Shown here: one piece after another, positions 17,171 to 26,330 of the stretch
Position numbering within the stretch: the stretch's first letter is position 1
Layout of the letters: each line of letters begins with the position of its first letter
Assembly (NCBI RefSeq): GCF_026341825.1
Contig: NZ_JAPENY010000003.1
Coordinates: forward strand, 1,488,001-1,552,000
DNA from: Streptomyces sp. NBC_00620
GTDB taxonomy: Bacteria > Actinomycetota > Actinomycetes > Streptomycetales > Streptomycetaceae
DNA: 64,000 nucleotides
Direction of reading: 5' to 3'
Made by a program: the position numbers and the translations under genes
Notes under the pieces: generated by a model
Seen by the model: the letters and a program-made list of their open reading frames with translations, nothing else
What the model was told of the DNA's origin: nothing
The model's database searches: none

Positions 17171-18579
17171 CCAGGAACGAGACGCTGCACATCGTCAACC
17201 CCGCCACCGGGGAGCCGATCACCACCCTGCCCGCCGCGAGCGCCGACGACGTCACCAAGGCCGCCGAACAGGCCCGACTCACCTACGACGCCGGGACATG
17301 GTCGCGGCTGCCGATCCGGGAACGCGGCGCCGTACTGCTGCGCCTGGCCGGCCTGATGGAACGCGACGCCGAGATCCTCGCCCGGCTGGACAGCGAGGAC
17401 GCGGGCAAACCCATCACGGAGTGCCGTACGGGCGACGTACCGGGCGCGATCGAGTCGATCCGCTGGTTCGCCGAGGCGGCCGACAAGGTCTTCGGCCGGG
17501 TCGCGCCGGGCGGGCCCGACGGTCTCGGACTCATGAGCCGCGAGCCGGTCGGGGTCGGCGCGGCGATCCTGCCGTGGAACTACCCCCTTGCGATGACCGC
17601 CTGGAAGGTCGGCCCCGCCCTGGCCGCGGGCAACTGTCTGCTGGTCAAGCCCGCCGAGGCGACCCCTCGTTCGGCCCTGCACCTGGCCGCGCTGGCCGCC
17701 GAGGCAGGCCTCCCCGACGGGGTGCTCACGGTGCTGCCCGGGTACGGCGGGGAGGCCGGGGCGGCCCTCGCTCGCGACCCCCTCGTCCAGGCGCTCTCCT
17801 TCACCGGGTCCACCTCGACCGGCCGCCACATCCTCAAGGCCGCCGCCGACAGCAACTTCAAGCGCGTCTCACTGGAAATGGGCGGCAAGAGCCCCCAGGT
17901 GCTGATGGCCGACGCGCTCTCCTACGGCGACGAGCTCATCGCCGACATGATCGAGGCCGCGTTCCTGACCATGGGGCAGAACTGCACGGCGGGCTCCCGT
18001 GTGCTCGTGCACCGCGACATCGCCGAGGAGGTCGTGGAGCGGTTCACGGCCGCGGCGAAGGAACTCGTCGTCGGTGATCCGGCCGACCCGCGCACCCGGA
18101 TGGGACCGCTCATCAACCGCGCCGCCTTCGACCGGGTCGCGGGAGCCGTGGAGGCCGCCCGGGCCGGCGGAGCCCGGATCCACACCGGAGGTCTGCCCGA
18201 CGGGCTGCCTCCGCGCGGCGCCTACTACCCGCCCACCGTGATCACCGGCGCCCCCGACGGCAGCGACGTACTCACCAAGGAGCTGTTCGGTCCCGTGGTC
18301 ACCGTCGAGACCTTCACCTCGGAGGACGAGGCGGTACGCCGGGCGAACGCCACCGAGTACGGGCTCGCCGCCTCGGTGTGGACCCGCGACCTCGACACCG
18401 CGCTACGGCTGGCCCGTCGGGTCGAGGCGGGCGTGGTCTCCGTCAACGCCTACAGCGAGGGCGACATCACCACCCCCTTCGGCGGCTGGAAGCAGTCCGG
18501 ATTCGGCGGCGTGGAGAAGTCCACCGACGCCTTCGGCCAGTGGACCCGGGAGAAGACGGTCTGGATCCGCACCCGCTGA
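17167..18579 (+). CDS. NAD(P)-dependent aldehyde dehydrogenase
   Basis: 470 aa, usual length for the family, start overlapping the SDR stop. Cofactor and catalytic motifs are present: PWNYPLAMTAWKVGPALAAG, FTGSTSTGRHI, the general-base Glu in LEMGGKSP, and the nucleophile Cys in GQNCTAGSR. It ends with the conserved PFGGWKQSGFG. It would oxidise the aldehyde produced by the preceding enzymes to an acid. The convergent AraC-type gene ends 5 bp away. Confidence 0.92.
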   Translation: MTRNETLHIVNPATGEPITTLPAASADDVTKAAEQARLTYDAGTWSRLPIRERGAVLLRLAGLMERDAEILARLDSEDAGKPITECRTGDVPGAIESIRWFAEAADKVFGRVAPGGPDGLGLMSREPVGVGAAILPWNYPLAMTAWKVGPALAAGNCLLVKPAEATPRSALHLAALAAEAGLPDGVLTVLPGYGGEAGAALARDPLVQALSFTGSTSTGRHILKAAADSNFKRVSLEMGGKSPQVLMADALSYGDELIADMIEAAFLTMGQNCTAGSRVLVHRDIAEEVVERFTAAAKELVVGDPADPRTRMGPLINRAAFDRVAGAVEAARAGGARIHTGGLPDGLPPRGAYYPPTVITGAPDGSDVLTKELFGPVVTVETFTSEDEAVRRANATEYGLAASVWTRDLDTALRLARRVEAGVVSVNAYSEGDITTPFGGWKQSGFGGVEKSTDAFGQWTREKTVWIRTR

Positions 18580-18584
18580 TCCGA

Positions 18585-19730
18585 TCACTCCACGTGCCCC
18601 GCACCACCCCGGAGCATCCGCTCCCGCAGCTGGACCGGGGAGGTGCCGTGCCAGCGGCGCACCGCGCGGCGCAGCGCCCGTTCGTCGGAGAATCCCGCCC
18701 GGCGGGCGATGTCACGCAGTGTCAACTCCGGGCGGAGCAGCAGCTGTTCGACGCGTTCCCGGCGTACCCCCTCGGCCAGCGCCTCGTACGTCGTGCCGCA
18801 GTCGGCCAGCCGGCGGCGCAGTGTCCGCTCGCTCGTCGCGTGCCGTCGTGCCTGCTCACCGAACGAGGGGATCACCGGGAGGCTCTGCGCGACGGAGACC
18901 TCCAGCACCTCCAGCAGGTCCTGCTGGTCGTGGCGGGAAGCCAGCTGTGCGTCGAGCATCTCCAGGGTCGACGCGTAGGTCACCGGATCCCGGCCGGGCA
19001 TCCGGGCGCCGGCCCACACGGGGTCGATGACGATGCGGTCGGCCGGAGCGCCGAAGCGGACCGGGCAGCCGAACAGGGCGCCGTACAGCTCGCGTTGGCG
19101 AGGCGCCGGAGCAGAGAACTCCACCGCCCTCGGCGCGAAGCCCGACCCGACGGCGAGCCGGGACAGGGTGACCACGGACGCGAATCCCTCCTCGATCAGG
19201 AAGGAGGCCACGCTCGGGTCGATGGCCGGGTCGGGGAGGTCGGCGTGCAGCACGAAGGCGCCGTCCTCGCCCAGGTCGGTCGACCACACGGTCATCGCGC
19301 CGGACAGGTTCTGGTACTTCACGCCGGTCTCGATGGCGTGTCGCAGCGTGTCGTCGGCCAGCAGGGCGAAGCCGAGCAGGCCCCACGCGGTCAGGTGCTG
19401 CGCCGCGCCGACCTTCAGGCCAAGACGCTCGTCCCCGGTGAGCTCCAGCGCGCGCCGGATCACCGCGCTGCCCTGCCGGTAGGACACCCTCAGCGCGGCG
19501 GCGCGCATGACCGTCTCGTCCAGCCCGACCTGTCTCAGCTGAGGCCGTAGATCGATGCCGCGTTCACCGGCGACGATGACGAGATAGCGCAGGATGTTCG
19601 GCTGGATCGTCGCCGACGTGCTGCGGCTGGTGCCTTGAGGGTCCGCGCTGGTCCCGTGAGGGTCCGCGCTGGCCCCGTGAGGGTCCGCGCTGGCCCCGTG
19701 AGGGTCTTCCGGGCCGGGGCCAAGGGTCAT
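18585..19730 (-). CDS. AraC-family regulator, VirS-like
   Basis: 381 aa from the ATG at 19730 (AAGGTG 6 bp upstream); an ATG at 19766 also has an SD-like GAGG and would add 12 residues. After an N-terminal repeat of DPHGASA units comes an arabinose-binding-type domain of the VirS/OruR/ArgR group (PNILRYLVIVAGERGID). The C-terminal AraC HTH reads TLRRRLADCGTTYEAL and then ADIA-type LTLRDIARRAGFSDERALRR. Members activate adjacent lipid or alkane catabolism genes. It faces the FMO-SDR-ALDH operon, its most probable target. Confidence 0.87.
   Translation of the reverse strand: MTLGPGPEDPHGASADPHGASADPHGTSADPQGTSRSTSATIQPNILRYLVIVAGERGIDLRPQLRQVGLDETVMRAAALRVSYRQGSAVIRRALELTGDERLGLKVGAAQHLTAWGLLGFALLADDTLRHAIETGVKYQNLSGAMTVWSTDLGEDGAFVLHADLPDPAIDPSVASFLIEEGFASVVTLSRLAVGSGFAPRAVEFSAPAPRQRELYGALFGCPVRFGAPADRIVIDPVWAGARMPGRDPVTYASTLEMLDAQLASRHDQQDLLEVLEVSVAQSLPVIPSFGEQARRHATSERTLRRRLADCGTTYEALAEGVRRERVEQLLLRPELTLRDIARRAGFSDERALRRAVRRWHGTSPVQLRERMLRGGAGHVE
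19635..19708. repeat. 21-bp tandem repeats in the AraC gene 5' end
   Basis: Units start at 19635, 19656 and 19677, with a partial fourth from 19698. The second and third are identical. On the coding strand they give heptads of the form G-A/T-S-A-D-P-H/Q. The repeat lies in the N-terminal extension, before the ligand domain. Confidence 0.88.
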
Positions 19731-19862
19731 CGCACTCACCTTCTGCTGGGCGACCACCGTAAGCATCGGGACCTCACCGGTCGTATGCCTTGACCCGCGA
19801 AGTCCCCTGTACGGCCTCCGGCGTCCTGCGTTCGTCCCTCCGCGCCTGGCTACGGTCTGCGC

Positions 19863-21071
19863 ATGTCCCTCAGTGCTCCAGGCCGGACGGAGGCCGGGCA
19901 CCCCGCCTCCCAGGCCGGCGCCCGAAGGGTCGCGACCATCGCGTTCACCGCTCAAGGTGTGTCCGTCGCCGCCGTGTACACGACCGTCCCCGCCGTCACC
20001 GAACACCTGAGACTGGCTCCGCTCCTGACGACGACCATGATGGTCGCGGTGGCGCTGATGGCCGGGGGCGGCAGCTTCGTGGGGCTGGCCGCGATCCGCC
20101 GCGCCGGTCCCGTCGCCACGATGCGCGGCGCCCTGCTGACGGCCGCCGCCGCGCTGACCCTGATCGGGTGGGCGCCCGACACGGCGACCGTCATCTGCGC
20201 GTACATCCTCTTCGGGATCGCCGTCGGCGCCCTCGACGTCGCCGTCAACACCCGGGCAGCCGCGATCGAACGCGCCTACGGCCGCAGCATCTTCGGCTCC
20301 TTCTACACGGCATGGAGCGTGGGCGGCGTGGCCGCGGCGCTGCTCACCGCCGCGGCGGCCCGGCTGCAGTGGCCGGTGTCCGCCGGCCTGACCGTGCAGG
20401 CAGGCGTCCTCCTCGCCCTCACCGCCTGCATACGCACGCATCCCCTCGCCTCCTCCGAAGGGCCGTCGGACACCCCGGCGCAGCCGCCGCTGGGGCGCCG
20501 CGTGTGGAGCCGGCTCCTCCCCTTCGGCCTGGTCCTCCTCGTCGTCTACGTCGTGGACTCCACCGTCTCGGCCTGGTCGGCGGTCTATCTCCGCCAGACC
20601 CTCGCCGCCTCCCTCACGGTGGCGCCGATGGCGTACGCGGCCTACCAGGCCGGCACCGTCATCGGCCGCGCCGCCACCGACCGACTCGTGCAGAGGTTCG
20701 GCGCGGTCGCCGTCGTCCGTACCGCCGCTCTGTCGGTCTCGGGCGCCCTAGTAGGCATGGCCGCCGCGCCGGGCTGGCCGTTCGCCGTTCTCGCGGCCGG
20801 GGCGGTGGGGTTGGGGGCGTCCGTCCTGGCACCGCTGTGCCTGGCCTCCGCCGCACGGCTGCGCCCCGCCGCCTCGGAGGCGATCCTGGCCCGCCTGAAC
20901 CTCTTCAACTACGCGGGCGTCGTCACCGGTGGCGCGGTGAGCGGTCTCCTCGGCTCCACCGGCCAGTTCCGTCTCGCCTACGCGGCACCGGCCGTGCTGG
21001 CGGTTCTGCTGCTGGCCGGCGCCCGCCATTTCACCCGGCCTCCGAGCTCGGCCGTTCCACCGAAGAGTTGA
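19863..21071 (+). CDS. MFS transporter
   Basis: 402 aa with about 12 hydrophobic helices in two halves separated by a short hydrophilic loop near residue 200 (SSEGPSDTPAQPPLGRR). There is no signal peptide, and the basic N-terminus is cytoplasmic. The first half has a FucP/YbjJ-like small-MFS feel, with GGxxD-type motifs weak. No Shine-Dalgarno site is seen: TACGGT at 19851-19856 is placed for a start exactly at the ATG, so the mRNA may be leaderless. It is divergent from the AraC gene, with 132 bp between the start codons. The substrate is unknown. Confidence 0.82.
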   Translation: MSLSAPGRTEAGHPASQAGARRVATIAFTAQGVSVAAVYTTVPAVTEHLRLAPLLTTTMMVAVALMAGGGSFVGLAAIRRAGPVATMRGALLTAAAALTLIGWAPDTATVICAYILFGIAVGALDVAVNTRAAAIERAYGRSIFGSFYTAWSVGGVAAALLTAAAARLQWPVSAGLTVQAGVLLALTACIRTHPLASSEGPSDTPAQPPLGRRVWSRLLPFGLVLLVVYVVDSTVSAWSAVYLRQTLAASLTVAPMAYAAYQAGTVIGRAATDRLVQRFGAVAVVRTAALSVSGALVGMAAAPGWPFAVLAAGAVGLGASVLAPLCLASAARLRPAASEAILARLNLFNYAGVVTGGAVSGLLGSTGQFRLAYAAPAVLAVLLLAGARHFTRPPSSAVPPKS

Positions 21072-21212
21072 ACGGGGTGGCAGCTTCTGGGCGATGTGTG
21101 AACGCGTGCCGCGGCCGGAGACTCGTCACGCCCCCGGTCGACCCGGCTCGAATCCGAGGCCGCGAGGTGCGAGACCGAAGCTCAGCAGGCGGAGAAAGGA
21201 CCCACCCCACCC

Positions 21213-22376
21213 ATGTCAAGGAACATCAGCAGACGCGGCGTTCTCGCGATCGGTGCCGGAGCGACACTGGCCGCAGCGACCGGGGCCGCCACCGCGAGCG
21301 CCGCGGAGACCGCGCGCGACACCAGGGGCGGCAACGGATCGTCCTCCCGCGGCTTCGGCGGCGAGGAGACCCGCTCGCTCGACCAGCTGTACGCGGCCGC
21401 TCTCGCGGAGGGTGGAAAGCTCGTCGTCTACGCGGGCGGTGATGTCGACGACCAACTGGCCGGTGTCAGGGCGGGGTTCAGGAGCAGGTTCCCCGACATC
21501 GATCTGACCATCGTCGTGGATTACAGCAAGTTCCACGACGTCCGCATCGACAACCAGCTCGCCACGGGCACCCTGGTCCCGGATGTCGTCCAGCTCCAGA
21601 CCCTGCAGGACTTCACCCGCTGGTCCCGGCAGGGCGAGCTGCTGCGCTACAAGCCCGCCGGATTCTCCGCCGTCCACCCGAAGTTCAAGGACCCGGACGG
21701 CGCCTGGACGGCGGTCATGGCTGTCGCTTTCAGCTTCGTGTACAACGTGGCGGCGGTCGGCGCCGACGTGCCCCGTACACCGCTGGACTTCGTGGACCCC
21801 CGGTGGAAGGGCGCCGTCGCCTCCTCCTATCCGCATGACGACGACGCGGTGCTCTACCTGTTCTCGCTCTATGTGCGGAAGTACGGCTGGGAGTGGGTCG
21901 AGAAGTTCGCCCAGCAGCAGCCGCAGTTCGCCCGCGGCTCCCACAAGGCGGGCGTCGCCGTGGCCGCCGGCCAGAAGAGCGTCGGCGTCGGCTCGTCGGG
22001 CAGCCTGCTCGCCACCGGCGGGGCATCGAGGTGGGCTCTTCCCACCGAGGGCCACCCGTTCATGGCGTGGGGCCAGCGTGCCGCGATCCTGAAACAGGGC
22101 GCCCACCCCACGGCCGCCAAGCTGTACCTGAACTGGATGCTGTCGCCCGAGGTCCAGCAGACGTCGTACAGCGGCTGGTCGGTCCGTACGGACATCCCCC
22201 TGAAGAGCGGCCTCAAGCCGATCTGGGAGTACAAGGACGCCAACCTGGACGGGTTCCCGGTGTTCATGGAGGACCGCGCCACCGTCGAACAGCTCAAGCA
22301 GACCTTCGCGCTGTACTTCGGCGAGGTCGAGGGTGCCCCCTCCCCCGGGCGCCTCGGCCTGCACCCGGGCCGCTGA
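21213..22376 (+). CDS. Tat-exported type-2 periplasmic-binding protein, iron/thiamine-type, orphan
   Basis: 387 aa. The N-terminus has a twin-arginine signal (ISRRGVLAIGAGA) and an ASA-AE cleavage site with no lipobox Cys. The mature domain begins LYAAALAEGGKLVVYAGGD, the first strand of SBP_bac_6/ABC ferric- or thiamine-binding type proteins, and ends with typical capture-loop residues (LYLNWMLSPEVQQ). No permease or ATPase gene is adjacent, so it is either an orphan component or a sensor partner for the two-component genes that follow after 108 bp. The ligand is not deducible. Confidence 0.78.
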   Translation: MSRNISRRGVLAIGAGATLAAATGAATASAAETARDTRGGNGSSSRGFGGEETRSLDQLYAAALAEGGKLVVYAGGDVDDQLAGVRAGFRSRFPDIDLTIVVDYSKFHDVRIDNQLATGTLVPDVVQLQTLQDFTRWSRQGELLRYKPAGFSAVHPKFKDPDGAWTAVMAVAFSFVYNVAAVGADVPRTPLDFVDPRWKGAVASSYPHDDDAVLYLFSLYVRKYGWEWVEKFAQQQPQFARGSHKAGVAVAAGQKSVGVGSSGSLLATGGASRWALPTEGHPFMAWGQRAAILKQGAHPTAAKLYLNWMLSPEVQQTSYSGWSVRTDIPLKSGLKPIWEYKDANLDGFPVFMEDRATVEQLKQTFALYFGEVEGAPSPGRLGLHPGR

Positions 22377-22386
22377 CCCCGGGTGC
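22361..22386. terminator. Hairpin with the stop codon in its loop
   Basis: GCACCCGGG (22361-22369) pairs with CCCGGGTGC (22378-22386). The 8-nt loop holds the TGA stop (22374-22376) of the binding-protein gene, so terminator and coding end overlap. Confidence 0.6.
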
Positions 22387-22484
22387 CTCCTGCGGCTCCC
22401 TGCCGGCTTACGCCGGTCACACACAGGTTCGGGTTAAAGTCTGCCGCTCCTGTCGTGACCGTCACCCAGCAGGGAGCCGCTGCC

Positions 22485-23678
22485 GTGCCCCCCACTCGTT
22501 CCGCCCTGCGCAGGCTGTCCCTGTCGGTGTGGCACATTCCGCACCTGGTCTTCCTGACCGTCGTCACCGGCACCCTCGCCCGGCTCTTCGCCGTGCACAC
22601 GTGGCTGTGCTGGATGGTCGCCCCGCCCATCGTGGTCCTGGCCCTGGCGTACGTGGGCGGGCTGGCGCGATGGGACCGGCTCGGCACCCGGGGCAGGCCC
22701 GCCTGGCTGGGACTGCTCCTGCTGCTGTGGGGGTGCGTCTGCTGGGCCCTTCCGGCCGACCTCGTCACCGGGTACGTGTGGTTGGCCATCCCGCTGGCCG
22801 TGGTGGCGCAGCGGATGCCCGGACGCCGATTGCCTCTCGCGGCGCTCTGGGTGACGACCGCGCTGCTCGTGGCGACGCTCACCCGGATCAGCGGCGGGTT
22901 CGACCTCGAACTCATAGCGCCGCCGACCGCGGCCATCTGGGCAACCGTGGCTCTGCACCGCACCCAGGAACGACTGATGCGTGAACTGACCGCCACCAGG
23001 GGCGAGTTGGCGGCACGCCAACGCGAGGCCGGCCGCCTCTCCGAGCGCGCCCGCCTCGCCCGGGACCTGCACGACACCCTGGCCCAGGAGATCTCGGGGA
23101 GCCGCATGCTGCTGCAGGCCGCCGACCGGGACTGGGAACGCAGGCCGGATGCGGCAAGGCGACAGGTGCGGGCCGTTGTCGACGCGCTCGGCACGCACCT
23201 CGCGGAGACCCGCGGCATCATCCACGATCTCACCCCGCCCGGTGTGGAACGCGATGGCCTGGAGACGGCACTGCACGAGCTCTGCGCCCGTACGGACGCC
23301 GCTCCAGGAGCTCCCACGGTCTCCGTCTCCACGCGGGGTGAGCCCTGTCCCGTCCCCACCGACCTGGCCGTCGCCCTCCTGCGCGTGACCCGGGGCCTGC
23401 TGGCGAACGCGTGCGAGCACGCCCGCGCCACACATGTCCGGGTCACCCTTCAGCACATGGACGGGGCTGTGGCGGTCGAAGTGAGCGACGACGGAACGGG
23501 ATTCGACCCCGCGGTCACGGTTTCCGCGAAGGAGGGGCGGGGATTCGGACTGGCCGCCGCACACGACCGGCTGGCCGAGCTGGAAGGCACGCTCACCGTC
23601 GACGGCGTACCCGGCCTCGGGACCAGGGCGAGAGCCACCGTGCCGGTGCGGGCGCGCGTCACCGCGGGCGCGGCGTGA
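22485..23678 (+). CDS. NarL-type sensor histidine kinase
   Basis: 397 aa from the GTG at 22485, with AGGGAG 8 bp upstream; the open frame to 22383 overlaps the preceding hairpin. Four to five membrane helices lie in the first ~150 residues with little extracellular sequence. Then come the HisKA_3 dimerisation helix with the phospho-acceptor His (ARLARDLHDTLAQE) and an HATPase_c domain (N box NACEHA, DDGTGFD, GRGFGLAAAHDR). It phosphorylates the response regulator encoded next, whose start overlaps this stop (GTGA). Confidence 0.9.
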   Translation: MPPTRSALRRLSLSVWHIPHLVFLTVVTGTLARLFAVHTWLCWMVAPPIVVLALAYVGGLARWDRLGTRGRPAWLGLLLLLWGCVCWALPADLVTGYVWLAIPLAVVAQRMPGRRLPLAALWVTTALLVATLTRISGGFDLELIAPPTAAIWATVALHRTQERLMRELTATRGELAARQREAGRLSERARLARDLHDTLAQEISGSRMLLQAADRDWERRPDAARRQVRAVVDALGTHLAETRGIIHDLTPPGVERDGLETALHELCARTDAAPGAPTVSVSTRGEPCPVPTDLAVALLRVTRGLLANACEHARATHVRVTLQHMDGAVAVEVSDDGTGFDPAVTVSAKEGRGFGLAAAHDRLAELEGTLTVDGVPGLGTRARATVPVRARVTAGAA

Positions 23679-24349
23679 ACGACGTTCCCGCGCACACGGT
23701 GCGGATCCTGATCGTGGACGACCATGCCGTCGTACGAGCCGGCCTGCGGGCCCTGCTGGAGGGTGAGCCCGGATTCGACGTGATCGACGAGACCGGCGAC
23801 GGTGAACAGGCCGTACTCCTCGCCGGGAGGCACAGACCCGACGTGGTTCTGATGGACCTGCGGCTGAGGGACGGCGGCGGCACGGCTTCCGACGCCGAGG
23901 CGGGCGGCATCGCCGCGACACGGCGGATCACCGCCACCGTTCCCGGCGTCGACGTCGTCGTCCTGACCAGCTACGGCAACAGAGGGGACGTCGTCCGAGC
24001 CATGGAGGCCGGCGCCCGCGGCTATGTCCTCAAGGCGGGCCCGCCCGAAGAACTCTTCCGCGCGGTACGCGCCGCCGCGGCCGGGAGCATGGGCCTGGCT
24101 CCCGAGGCCACCGCTCACCTCGTCGGCGGGACGATGGAGGACGGCCCGGTACTGAGTGAGCGCGAGCTCGAAGTCATCAGGTTTCTCGCGCAGGGACACA
24201 GCAACCGGGCCATCGCGGCGGCCCTGCACCTCTCGGAAGCCACGGTCAAAACGCACCTCGTCCGCATCTACCGCAAGCTCGGCACCGAGAACAGGGTCGG
24301 CACGGTGTCCGAGGCCGTTCGGCGTGGACTGCTTGAGATCGGTGGATGA
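23675..24349 (+). CDS. NarL/FixJ-family response regulator
   Basis: 224 aa from the GTG at 23675, coupled to the kinase. The receiver domain has the acidic pair (IVDDHA), the phospho-acceptor Asp (VVLMDLRLRDGG), the Ser/Thr switch (VLTSYG) and Lys (YVLKAG). A Gly/Ala-rich insert of ~10 residues follows the Asp. The C-terminal LuxR HTH (LSERELEVIRFLAQGHSNRAI, then SEATVKTHLVRIYRKL) is complete. The targets are unknown. It converges on the ABC permease gene with a 26-bp gap. Confidence 0.92.
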   Translation: MNDVPAHTVRILIVDDHAVVRAGLRALLEGEPGFDVIDETGDGEQAVLLAGRHRPDVVLMDLRLRDGGGTASDAEAGGIAATRRITATVPGVDVVVLTSYGNRGDVVRAMEAGARGYVLKAGPPEELFRAVRAAAAGSMGLAPEATAHLVGGTMEDGPVLSERELEVIRFLAQGHSNRAIAAALHLSEATVKTHLVRIYRKLGTENRVGTVSEAVRRGLLEIGG

Positions 24350-24375
24350 GGCGTCCGCGTCACCCTCGCCGAGCG

Positions 24376-25221
24376 CTACTGCTTGACCGCCCCCGCCAGC
24401 CCGTTGATGAAGAACCGCTGCAGCACGACGAAGATCAGGACGATGGGCAGCAGGGTGATGACCGACCCCGCGCACACCAGGGTCCAGGCGGTGGAGTTCT
24501 GGCCGATGAAGTTGAACATGCCCACCGACAGCGTGTGCAGTTCGGGGCGGGAGAGGGTGAAGACGAGCGGGATGAAGAAGCTGTTCCAGGCCGTGATGCA
24601 GGCGAACAGGCCGACGGTCGCCAGCATCGGCCCGGACAGCGGCAGCATGATCCGCCAGAAGATCTGGTGGAAGCTCGCCCCGTCCACCCGGGCCGCGTCC
24701 TCCAGGCCCCGGTCGATCGTCGTGAAGTAGCCCATGAAGAGGAAGGTGCCGAAGACCATCCCGCCCGCCGACTGGACGATGACCACCGACCAGAGGGTGT
24801 TGAGGAGATGGAGCCGCTGGATCAGGTCGAAGACCGGGATGATCGTGTAGCCGTGCGGCAGGAAGAGGGTCACCCCGACCAGGCCCAGCCAGATCTTCTT
24901 GCCGGGGAACTCGGTGCGGGCCAGGACGTAGCCCGCCATGGAGGTGGCGAGCAGCGTCACGATGACCGTGCCGGTCGCGAACAGGACCGTGTTGACGAAG
25001 AACCGGCTGAAGTCCGCCTGCGTCCAGGCCTCGCTGTAGTTGGACCAGTGGAACTCGGAGGGGATCGGGTTCAGCCCGCCGGAGAAGAAGCCGTCGGTGC
25101 TCTTCAGCGAGCTACCCAGCGCCCAGAGGAACGGGTAGAGCCAGATGAGCCCGCCGCCGAACAACGCGAGATAGAGCAGGCCGCGCCGGCCTTGGCGCAG
25201 GCGCGGGGACAGTGTGGACAT
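24376..25221 (-). CDS. Carbohydrate ABC transporter permease, MalG-type
   Basis: 281 aa with six membrane helices and the EAA loop (EDAARVDGASFHQIFWRIML) that docks the ATPase. It ends with the short QRFFINGLAGAVKQ tail typical of this family in Streptomyces. It is the third gene of a leftward transport operon, 119 bp after the MalF-type gene; the gap holds a dispersed repeat. No ATPase gene is nearby. Such importers in Streptomyces usually share the MsiK ATPase encoded elsewhere. Confidence 0.93.
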   Translation of the reverse strand: MSTLSPRLRQGRRGLLYLALFGGGLIWLYPFLWALGSSLKSTDGFFSGGLNPIPSEFHWSNYSEAWTQADFSRFFVNTVLFATGTVIVTLLATSMAGYVLARTEFPGKKIWLGLVGVTLFLPHGYTIIPVFDLIQRLHLLNTLWSVVIVQSAGGMVFGTFLFMGYFTTIDRGLEDAARVDGASFHQIFWRIMLPLSGPMLATVGLFACITAWNSFFIPLVFTLSRPELHTLSVGMFNFIGQNSTAWTLVCAGSVITLLPIVLIFVVLQRFFINGLAGAVKQ

Positions 25222-25239
25222 CGACGAGACCCTTTACTG

Positions 25240-25330
25240 GTTGGCGACTGATGCGCCCTCAAGGGGCGCGAGGAACTGCGCGACCAGCCACGATGGCGCT
25301 GCAGACGATTGACGGCACCTGGCCGCCGTA
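25240..25330. repeat. Dispersed Streptomyces intergenic element
   Basis: A GCGCCC/GGGCGC hairpin (25253-25258 with 25264-25269) is followed by GAGGAACTGCGCGACCAGCC. I recognise this as a very common intergenic element in streptomycetes, usually downstream of genes. Here it lies between two permease genes of one operon, where it may act as a partial terminator or RNA-stability element. Confidence 0.55.
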
Positions 25331-25340
25331 CCGCGGAGCA

Positions 25341-26321
25341 CTAGGCGGCGCGCCGTCGGCCGATCCCCCGCAGCGCGAGGACCTGCAGCGCGGAGAAGAC
25401 GATGAGCAGCAGTCCGTAGAGGAACGAGGCCGCGGAGGCCAGGCCGACGTCGGGCTGGGCGGCGGAGCCCGGGGAGCCGCCGAAGGCCAGGTGGTAGATG
25501 TACGTGTTGACGACCTCGGTGGCGAAGTACGGGCCGCCGCCGGTGAGGACCTGCACCAGGTCGAAGACCTGGAAGCTGCCGATGAAGGCCAACACCACGA
25601 TGACGACGCCGACTTGGCGGAGCATCGGGATGGTGATGCGGAAGAAGGACTGGACGGGGCCGCAACCGTCGAGCTTCGCCGCCTCGTACAGCTCCGCCGG
25701 GATGGTCTGCAGTCCGGCGAGGAAGTAGACGAGGTTGTAGCCGAGGGTGTGCCAGATGCCGATCAGGATGATCACGGCCAGGGCGGTGTGCGGATCCCCG
25801 AGCCAGTCGATCTGCCCGTCGGTCACCCCGGTCTTGGCGAGCAGACTGCCCGCCGAGTCACCAAAGTTGGCGAGCATGAGCTGGATGACCACGCCGACGA
25901 CCGCGGCCGAGGTGACGACGGGGATGAAGTAGACGGTCCGGAAGAACAGCGCGAACTTGAGCTTCGGGTTGTTCAGTACCAGCGCGAGCGCCAGCGCCAG
26001 CACGAGTTGGACCGGGACGAGCACGAACGCGTAGACGAAGGTGTGCCCGACGGCGCCCCAGAAGATGCGGTCGTGCAGGATCTGCCGGAAGTTGGCCAGG
26101 CCCACGTAGTCGCCGGGTTCGCCGATGCCGTTCCAGCGGTAGAAGGTGTAGCCGAAGGAGGCGAAGATCGGGTAGACCACGAAAGCCAGCAGCAGCACGG
26201 CCATTGGGGCGAGATAGGCGTACGACCACTTGGCGGCGCGGATTCTGCGCCAAAGGCCGGGCCGGGGGGCGACCGTGGGTGCGGTCCGAGGCGGCCGCTG
26301 ACGGGTGGCGAGGAGTGACAT
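25341..26321 (-). CDS. Carbohydrate ABC transporter permease, MalF-type
   Basis: 326 aa with six membrane helices after a basic N-terminal tail (TRQRPPRTAPTVAPRPG). The EAA loop is ELYEAAKLDGCGPVQSFFRI. It begins 9 bp after the binding-protein gene and forms the heterodimeric pore with the MalG-type protein. Confidence 0.93.
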   Translation of the reverse strand: MSLLATRQRPPRTAPTVAPRPGLWRRIRAAKWSYAYLAPMAVLLLAFVVYPIFASFGYTFYRWNGIGEPGDYVGLANFRQILHDRIFWGAVGHTFVYAFVLVPVQLVLALALALVLNNPKLKFALFFRTVYFIPVVTSAAVVGVVIQLMLANFGDSAGSLLAKTGVTDGQIDWLGDPHTALAVIILIGIWHTLGYNLVYFLAGLQTIPAELYEAAKLDGCGPVQSFFRITIPMLRQVGVVIVVLAFIGSFQVFDLVQVLTGGGPYFATEVVNTYIYHLAFGGSPGSAAQPDVGLASAASFLYGLLLIVFSALQVLALRGIGRRRAA

Positions 26322-26330
26322 GTTGACCGC

